From the NCBI RefSeq assembly GCF_022489065.1, contig NZ_JAKVTW010000002.1, positions 1-64,000 on the forward strand: a stretch of DNA of 64,000 nucleotides, in the 5' to 3' direction. The notes beneath the pieces are model-generated. The model was not told the DNA's origin. It did not search any database and saw nothing but the letters and a program-made list of their open reading frames with translations. Each line of letters begins with the position of its first letter. Within the stretch, counting starts at the first letter, position 1. The position numbers were made by a program, and so were the translations under genes. This stretch comes from Vreelandella neptunia (GTDB taxonomy: Bacteria; Pseudomonadota; Gammaproteobacteria; Pseudomonadales; Halomonadaceae). Shown here one piece after another: positions 58,973 through 64,000 of the stretch.

Positions 58973-59290
58973 TCAGTTGGGTTTGCGGTCGAGCTCCGCC
59001 TGGGCGAAAAAAGCAGCCGCCTTACGGAGAATTTCATTGGCACGCTTCAATTCGGTGTTTTCACGCTCTAGCTGCTTGAGTCGTTCATGTTCAGCCAGGT
59101 TAACCGAGCTGTTTTCCTGCGTGAGTTCTGTGCGTTTGCACCAGTCTCTCAAGGTCTCTGGTGTACAACCGAACTTGCTGGCAATGGAACAGATCGCCGC
59201 CCACTTGGACGGGTATTCGCCTTGCTGTTCAATGACTAACCGAACAGCCCGCTCTCGGACTTCCGGGGAATATCGTTTTGGTGAGTTCAT
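58973..59290 (-). CDS. IS3-family transposase orfA
   Basis: The 105-aa product has the Tnp_1-type helix-turn-helix ([38 protein letters not shown]) and a leucine-zipper-like C-terminal segment ([20 protein letters not shown]). It overlaps the start of orfB, as usual in IS3 elements where frameshifting makes the full transposase. It is intact. Confidence 0.9.
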   Translation of the reverse strand: MNSPKRYSPEVRERAVRLVIEQQGEYPSKWAAICSIASKFGCTPETLRDWCKRTELTQENSSVNLAEHERLKQLERENTELKRANEILRKAAAFFAQAELDRKPN

Positions 59291-59562
59291 AACTCCATCC
59301 TCTCAAGATATGGAGTCTCCGGTAAAGACGGGGCGGTTCAATCTAGCACAGGCAATGCATTTCCTTTCTTTACTAGGGGCTATTGAAATTTCTGGACAGG
59401 AATTTTTTCAAAATAAAACCAAACCCGCAGAGTAGAGGTTACCAAGCCCCCACCTAACGAGCCTGTAATGCCTCGATTAATGCTCAACAATGAGCGCTGT
59501 TCGGAGCAGAAAATTATCCTGCTTAAATAAAGCATTTATCTAAAGCCCGATCGATCCACGAA

Positions 59563-60218
59563 TGACAATAGAAGGAGCTCTTTACCGAATGCTCTTCGGC
59601 TGGTCATGGCGTGATTTACCCGAAGTCTTTGGCCACTGGCACACGATCTATAGATGCTTCAATATCTGGTGTTCAGCTTGCAAATTGACGGCTATCTTCA
59701 ACGCCATGGTGAACGTCCCGATGTCGAATGGTTCTTTATTGATGACATCTATACCAAGGAGCATCAGTACAGCGCAGGCGCTGCTAGTGACGTTACTGAG
59801 GCATTGGCAAAAGCCGCGCGGGTAATCCCAGCAAGATTTATTTGGCAGTTGTTGCTTACGGACTCCCAGTTGCCTTCAGGCTCAAGGGAGATTAGTTGTA
59901 TGACAATAGGGAGCTCCGGCGCGGTTTGCCGAGTTACCTGCCAGCTAGGCGCTAGTGGCTGATAAAGGCTATGGCGGTGGCACTATTCGCCAGCAGGTCT
60001 ATGTACACAATATGCACCCTGTGCTTTCTCGAAAGCGGGCCGCAAGAAAAGGAAGTTCCAGCTTAGATATAGGGTTATATCGCTATTGGGACTTGGTCGA
60101 GAATGAGTTTGCACGAATGAAGCATTCCCAGGCTATCGCGACACGCTACGATAAACTCAAGCGAAATTGCGAGAGCATGCCAGTGGCTTCTTTAGTTGCC
60201 GATGTGAAACGACAATAG
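59563..60218 (+). pseudogene. IS5-family transposase fossil
   Basis: Pieces in order are LYRMLFGWSWRDLPEVFGHW, TIYRCFNIWCSACKLTAIF, then after a shift PDVEWFFIDDIYTKEHQYSA, GAASDVTEALAKAARV, and after another LVADKGYGGGTIRQQV and DLVENEFARMKHSQAIATRY. These are the successive blocks of an IS5 transposase, with frameshifts between them. The middle part resembles the fossil at 34255-34345. Confidence 0.75.
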
Positions 60219-60283
60219 CTTTAGTGCGCAACAAACTATTCCCTCAATAACTGAGCTGAAAAATAGGTTGGAAGATGTATCCA

Positions 60284-60451
60284 TCAGTGAGATGCTACTC
60301 TAGTTTGCCAGCGTCCAGTATCTCCATCCGTGACGGCTAGTGCCTTCGCAGCTGTGCGGGTAGCTTCTGGAAGATTAGTGTTCTGGCTGAGCTCGATTAA
60401 GAACTCACGAGCCTGAATGATTGAGCGTGTGCGTTCACATTGCATGGTCAT
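60284..60451 (-). CDS. Small BPSL0761-family-like protein
   Basis: The 55-aa product begins MTMQCERTRSIIQAREFLIE and continues LSQNTNLPEATRTAAKAL. The MTM..ERTR....REFL.EL pattern is that of the small BPSL0761 family of unknown function, often near mobile elements. It lies downstream of the HD-domain gene on the same strand and is probably the last gene of the integrase operon. Confidence 0.7.
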   Translation of the reverse strand: MTMQCERTRSIIQAREFLIELSQNTNLPEATRTAAKALAVTDGDTGRWQTRVASH

Positions 60452-60526
60452 GAAATTTACCCTTTTTGCTCTGTTAAAGCCGCCACAAAAGAAGCTGACG
60501 GCTCCGATGAAAACGCTTGGGGCGCA

Positions 60527-61480
60527 TTAGTGCGATGCAGCAGTAGAGAGTTGAGGCTGCCAAAAGAGGTTTTGACCAATCCTACCAAATCCTTTGCTAG
60601 ATTGATGGCGAAAAGCCCGCTGCTGGTTATCGGCCATCGCGCTTTGTCCATCCGCGTCGCGGATATAGCGGGCCAGAGTCATTGCTGCAGGCTGTCCGTA
60701 GCGCGACCCTGGCGAAGCACACGTCCACAAATGGCGAAGTGTCATCGCAATGTCGGGTTCATGAGCATCCAGGTATGCAAGCCCATAGGCACAAGCTTCT
60801 AGCGTAAACACATCATGACTACAGAGCTTCCACGCAGCGTTTGGCTTGCCTTTGGAGTCGTAGGTGTATGTCTTGCCAATATCGTGCAACAGCCCTCCCA
60901 CGAAACATGCTTCCTGCATGAGGCGAGGCATAGTTGGCTCGTTAAGACGCAGCATCGCTACCGAGTGATTGGCAACTTCCAATGAATGTTGCAGCAAACC
61001 GCCTGGGTAAGCGTGGTGATAGTTACGGCTACCTGGCGCATTCAGAAATGCTTCAAGTCGCTCTTTACGCTCCAGTACCCGTGACAAAAAAGTACGTAAG
61101 TGATGGGACGTTAGCGATTGTGCGGTGCCAATAAGTCCGTCAAATGTCTCCGGTACGGGGCAGTACACACGTGGCAGGGACTGTAGCGTATCCAGTGAAG
61201 CCACTTCCTCACGGTGCGCCTTGCGAAATTCATCAAGAACGAATTGGCCTGATAAGCACTTCACACCAGAGGCGGTGACAAAGTCCAGGTGGCCAATGCG
61301 CTCGGGTACCGATGTTTTCTCCAAGTTGAGCATCGCAATATGATCTCCCGCACAATCGCTCAAGCGCAGCTTCAAGAAAGGCGTTTTTGCGTCGTCAAAG
61401 ACCACCACGCGACCCGTAAGCCGGTAAGTCCCCGTGAAGATGCGAGACAGATGTGTCGATGCTTTTTTAAGCCGTTTCAT
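60527..61480 (-). CDS. OB-fold plus HD-domain protein, YhaM-like
   Basis: The 317-aa product has an N-terminal OB-like strand region (TGRVVVFDDAKTPFLKLRLS, residues about 22-41) and a central HD phosphohydrolase domain with His165 in GGLLQHSLEVA and His199-Asp200 in GGLLHDIGKTY. This layout resembles the 3'-5' exoribonuclease YhaM and HD proteins of mobile elements. The ATG at 61480 follows AAGGAG and lies inside the end of the integrase gene (14-bp overlap), so translation is coupled to it. A nuclease or nucleotide-hydrolase role is inferred. Confidence 0.78.
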   Translation of the reverse strand: MKRLKKASTHLSRIFTGTYRLTGRVVVFDDAKTPFLKLRLSDCAGDHIAMLNLEKTSVPERIGHLDFVTASGVKCLSGQFVLDEFRKAHREEVASLDTLQSLPRVYCPVPETFDGLIGTAQSLTSHHLRTFLSRVLERKERLEAFLNAPGSRNYHHAYPGGLLQHSLEVANHSVAMLRLNEPTMPRLMQEACFVGGLLHDIGKTYTYDSKGKPNAAWKLCSHDVFTLEACAYGLAYLDAHEPDIAMTLRHLWTCASPGSRYGQPAAMTLARYIRDADGQSAMADNQQRAFRHQSSKGFGRIGQNLFWQPQLSTAASH

Positions 61481-62687
61481 GATGACGCTCCTTCTGTGAC
61501 TTGGCCGGGGTGGTATTGCCGAGTAAACGCTCAAAGGCTGAGCCATCCATGCGCGTGGCATTAGGGACGTAACGCGAATAGACCTTGAACAGCATTTCGG
61601 TGGAGCTGTGGCCCAGCATCCGAGCAACCCACTCTGGGTTTTCGCCCGAGGCCAGAAAAAGTGTCGCAGCGGTGTGGCGCGTTTGATACGGACGCCTTTT
61701 AGTTAGCCCAAGAGACATTAACAAGGGATACCACACACGCTTCGTTACGTTATTGTGATCGAGAGGCTGCCCTAGTTGATTGCAGAACACGTATTGGCTC
61801 TTTTGCCCGGTCGCGGCGTACTGGGTCTTGAGTGCGTCAAACACCTGCCCGAACATGGGGATTTCCCGTTGCGAGCCATCAGTTTTGGTGTATTCCGTCT
61901 CGCCATTAATCAACGTTTCGCGCACTAAAATTTCTCGTTTGGCGAAATCAACGTTTTTCCACTTCAATCCATCCACTTCGCCGGTACGCATGCCGGTAAA
62001 AAAACGCACGGTGTAGTAGTTACGATAGTCTGGGCGGACATTATCGATAATGCGTTGGACTTCATGCAGAGAAAACGGCTCGATGTGGGTTTTCTGCAGT
62101 TTCAGCGGCTTGATATTCTTGTACGGCGTCTCGAAATCGAAACGCTCGGCCGCCTCATCGAGCACCATACGCAGGATGGTCATATGGCTATTAATTGTCT
62201 TGGGCGCAACAACTCCCGTCGCCCCGCGCCCCCTGCGTTTGGCGAGCTTGGCGCGGAATGCAAGGATATCCGCCTTGGTGATATCTCCGGTGGGCTTTTT
62301 TCCAAATGCTGGCTTAAGCGAGCTATCAAGGATTGAGCTCACATTGCGTACATGGGAAGCTCGCCACTGGATTTTGCTTTCCTCAAACCACTGTTCCGCA
62401 AAAACGTTGAAGAGCGGTGTACCTAAATTGCTAGCATTCTCATGTTCAGAAGAATTAGTGGGCTGGTGAACTTTTAATTTTTGCAAATTGCTGCTGTTTG
62501 GGAAGAACTCGGCATAATTGAATTCGCCGAGCAGCATTTTCGCTTCCATGCGCTGTAAAAGGAGCTCCAGTTGCTTACGATTTTTTGCATTATCGTCAAG
62601 CAGGGTTTGTTCCCGAAAACGCTGGCCATCATGTCGGAAGTCGATAAAAAGCTTTTTGCTCTCTTTACGGGCTCTAACTTTACCCAT
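61467..62687 (-). CDS. Site-specific tyrosine recombinase (island integrase)
   Basis: The 406-aa product has an N-terminal Arm-binding segment (ARKESKKLFIDFRHDGQRFR EQT), a SAM-like core-binding domain and a C-terminal catalytic domain: Arg234 in TGMRTGEVDGL, Tyr334-x-x-Arg337 in YQTRHTAAT, His360 in LGHSS and nucleophile Tyr370. The ATG at 62687 follows GGAGG. It overlaps the excisionase gene upstream and the HD gene downstream. It sits 0.8 kb from the 3' end of a tRNA gene, the standard place for an island integrase. Confidence 0.93.
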   Translation of the reverse strand: MGKVRARKESKKLFIDFRHDGQRFREQTLLDDNAKNRKQLELLLQRMEAKMLLGEFNYAEFFPNSSNLQKLKVHQPTNSSEHENASNLGTPLFNVFAEQWFEESKIQWRASHVRNVSSILDSSLKPAFGKKPTGDITKADILAFRAKLAKRRGRGATGVVAPKTINSHMTILRMVLDEAAERFDFETPYKNIKPLKLQKTHIEPFSLHEVQRIIDNVRPDYRNYYTVRFFTGMRTGEVDGLKWKNVDFAKREILVRETLINGETEYTKTDGSQREIPMFGQVFDALKTQYAATGQKSQYVFCNQLGQPLDHNNVTKRVWYPLLMSLGLTKRRPYQTRHTAATLFLASGENPEWVARMLGHSSTEMLFKVYSRYVPNATRMDGSAFERLLGNTTPAKSQKERHHETA

Positions 62688-62919
62688 GACATACTCCTCC
62701 GTTAGCCATAGGAATGGCAATTGCTTGCTGACGAGGAGTCGCTTGAAGCATTTCTTCTTGGATAGCTTCCCAAATATAAAGGATCTTCCTGCGGCCAAAG
62801 GGGCGGATGTAATGAGTGCCTTCGATGAGCACGCTGTCTTTGAGTTGCTGGCGGATGGTTCGCGCATCATATTTGATCCGCGATGCGAGTTCTTCCGTTG
62901 TCAAAAAAGTGCAGTCCAT
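62680..62919 (-). CDS. Excisionase-like DNA-binding protein
   Basis: The 79-aa product has a MerR/AlpA-like winged-helix pattern: FLTTEELASRIKYDARTIRQ then VLIEGTHYIRPFGRRKILYI W. GAGGAG precedes the ATG, and its end overlaps the integrase start by 8 bp. Small proteins of this kind direct integrase towards excision. Confidence 0.8.
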   Translation of the reverse strand: MDCTFLTTEELASRIKYDARTIRQQLKDSVLIEGTHYIRPFGRRKILYIWEAIQEEMLQATPRQQAIAIPMANGGVCHG

Positions 62920-63044
62920 GAGACTATCTCCTCATGCTGGTGATCATTTGATAATACTTTTAATCGTTAGATTATTAATATATACAATCAAATGATTATT
63001 TCAACACCTTTTTGATAATTTTTATAATCATATTGGGTAAAGAG

Positions 63045-63290
63045 ATGATTCGGTATCACTTAAAAGAGCTGGTTGCAGAGAAGGAGTTTGCAGAACGGCG
63101 CAGAATTACGATCGGCGAGATAGCGAAAGAAACAGGTATCAATCGAATGACGTTATCGAAAATTATCAATCATCCAGGCCACAGCACAGTGACTGATAAT
63201 CTCGACAAGCTATGTTACTACTTCGATTGTGAAATCGAGCAGCTGGTCACTCATATCAAGGAAGAAATAAGTGCCCCGACCGACACCTGA
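63045..63290 (+). CDS. Cro/Xre-family helix-turn-helix regulator
   Basis: The 81-aa product is a compact lambda-repressor-like domain: ERRRITIGEIAKETGINRMT then LSKIINHPGHSTVTDNLDKL and CYYFDCEIEQLV. The ATG at 63045 is chosen for the AAAGAG just before it and because a longer frame only adds hydrophobic leader-like residues. It is divergent from the excisionase-integrase operon across 125 bp and probably controls island excision. Confidence 0.83.
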   Translation: MIRYHLKELVAEKEFAERRRITIGEIAKETGINRMTLSKIINHPGHSTVTDNLDKLCYYFDCEIEQLVTHIKEEISAPTDT

Positions 63291-63436
63291 ACGCGTTGAA
63301 TAAGATAGGTAGAAAAAATGGCGCAGGTAGCCTGAAGGTCACATTAGTGCTGGAAGATTAAGAAGAGATATAAAGTTTAGGCACAGCGTGGGCACAATTT
63401 GGGCACAGAGCGTTTTGAAACGGCAGGCATAAAAAA

Positions 63437-63465
63437 AGGCAGATCAGTAAGTAACTGATCTGCCT
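63437..63465. terminator. Bidirectional terminator between island and tRNA-fMet
   Basis: AGGCAGATCAGT and ACTGATCTGCCT pair perfectly around AAGTA, with TTTT on one side and a run of A (T on the other strand) on the other. It ends transcription of the minus-strand tRNA. Confidence 0.85.
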
Positions 63466-63475
63466 TTTAAAATAT

Positions 63476-63552
<77 letters not shown>

Positions 63553-63823
63553 TCAACGTGTGGCGTATTCTACAGATATTTTACGGTAAGTCAATAGTGG
63601 TATTAACACGTTCGGCTTATAGCAGTGGCGAGCATCCTGCTGCAACATGAAGGGACTGCAGCTATGCTTCAGGTAGCCATAACAAAAAGCTTACGTTGGT
63701 GCATTGCAAAAGCGAATTATGCACTAGGGTAATACAAGCGCAGATGCGCTTTTTCACAATGGCTTGCGACGCAATGTGCGTGCTGTTAGATCCAAGCCAT
63801 TTGTCATATCAGGGAGGTAGTCA

Positions 63824-64000
63824 ATGGCCAATCAAGCCCCCGTCGCCTGGGTAACTGGTGGAACTGGTGGTATCGGTACGGCAATTTGTCGTTCGTTGGC
63901 AGAGGCGGGTTATCTGGTCGTCGCGGGTTACCGCAACCCCGATAAGGCCAAAACCTGGCTGGAATCGCAGCATGCTGACGGTTATAACAATATTGAGCTG
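63824..64000 (+). CDS. phaB: Acetoacetyl-CoA reductase, 3' partial
   Basis: AGGGAGG precedes the ATG at 63824, and the frame stays open to the window edge (59 codons). The product begins MANQAPVAWVTGGTGGIGTA, the SDR cofactor motif TGGxGGIG, then ICRSLAEAGYLVVAGYRNPD. This fits PhaB, which makes (R)-3-hydroxybutyryl-CoA for polyhydroxybutyrate, as in Halomonas. Another SDR of the FabG type cannot be excluded because the catalytic part is outside the window. Confidence 0.75.
   Translation, partial: MANQAPVAWVTGGTGGIGTAICRSLAEAGYLVVAGYRNPDKAKTWLESQHADGYNNIEL

Larger units (their letters stand above)
56289..58973 (-). pseudogene. IS3 transposase orfB interrupted by an intron and IS110
   Basis: Piece 1 (58973-58553) runs to LVKRNFTAMRPNQLWVAGFT Y. 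Piece 2 (58165-57996) reads VATWSGFVYVAFVVNIYAR and LVLDALEQALWARK to LIHHSD. Piece 3 (56597-56289) reads RGSQYLSIRYTERMADEGIN, SYDNALAETIIGLFKTEVV to the stop. The joins are exact in frame. The second Asp (HHSD) and the Glu (ALAET) of the DDE triad are present, but the first Asp, expected in VAD-F-TYV, is Gly (GGT). Transposase activity is therefore doubtful even if the interruptions were removed. Confidence 0.85.
56253..59340 (-). mobile_element. IS3-family element carrying two nested insertions
   Basis: Terminal repeats: TGAACCGCGCCGG...CCGGAGAC at 56253 and, reversed, TGAACCGCCCCG...CCGGAGAC ending at 59340. Inside are orfA (59290-58973) and orfB in three pieces. An IS110 element (56598-57995) and a group II intron (58166-58552) interrupt orfB. 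Without them the element would be about 1.3 kb, normal for IS3. No target duplication was recognised. Confidence 0.85.

Overview
The window reads as a gammaproteobacterial chromosome of the Halomonas/Vreelandella type. The basis is the gene content: a complete inositol catabolic locus with an ABC importer, TRAP and TTT transporters, and the start of an acetoacetyl-CoA reductase (phaB) gene beside an initiator tRNA. Genus is an inference from gene recognition, not from a search.

Region by region. (1) 1-8200: left accessory region with a giant tyrosine recombinase open at the left edge that carries two recombinase-like cores, an AT-rich orphan gene, and small MbcA/ParS-like genes among decayed sequence. 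(2) 8246-23840: the main inositol locus. A minus-strand operon (ibpA-iatA-iatP-iolB) imports inositol. An RpiR-type regulator separates it from a plus-strand run (a TIM-barrel gene, iolH, iolG, then iolC with a fused aldolase-like domain, iolD, iolE, mmsA). A 16-bp palindrome (TGGAAT-N4-ATTCTA type) lies before each unit. (3) 23859-33039: a sugar-acid cassette with its own GntR regulator, a TctCBA transporter, an HpcH aldolase, an IlvD-type dehydratase, an enolase-superfamily dehydratase and a second mmsA about 93% identical to the first. (4) 33040-34600: fossils of a TIM-barrel gene and an IS5-type transposase. (5) 34601-46563: a second sugar-acid or cyclitol cassette: split transketolase, GST-like protein, TRAP transporter, GntR regulator, VOC protein, enolase-superfamily protein, SDR, Fe-type and Zn-type alcohol dehydrogenases and a shikimate-dehydrogenase homologue. 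AT-rich ATCATATATGAT-like palindromes lie at its promoters. (6) 46564-48260: an IS5-type fossil split by an IS30 element. (7) 48730-56025: a second inositol cluster with a LacI regulator, a second iolE, three Gfo/Idh/MocA dehydrogenases and an NCS1-type transporter preceded by the iol palindrome. (8) 56253-60218: an IS3 element broken by an IS110 element and by an ORF-less group II intron; removing both restores the IS3 reading frame. Another IS5 fossil follows. (9) 60284-63552: the integration module of a genomic island (small BPSL0761-like gene, OB/HD protein, integrase, excisionase, repressor) next to the 3' end of tRNA-fMet. (10) 63824-64000: start of phaB.

How it works together: imported inositol is oxidised by IolG, dehydrated by IolE, ring-opened by IolD, isomerised by IolB, phosphorylated and cleaved by IolC and partner, and finished by MmsA. 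The palindrome links the distant NCS1 transporter to this regulon. The two sugar-acid cassettes have their own GntR regulators. No CRISPR array, rRNA gene or replication origin was seen.
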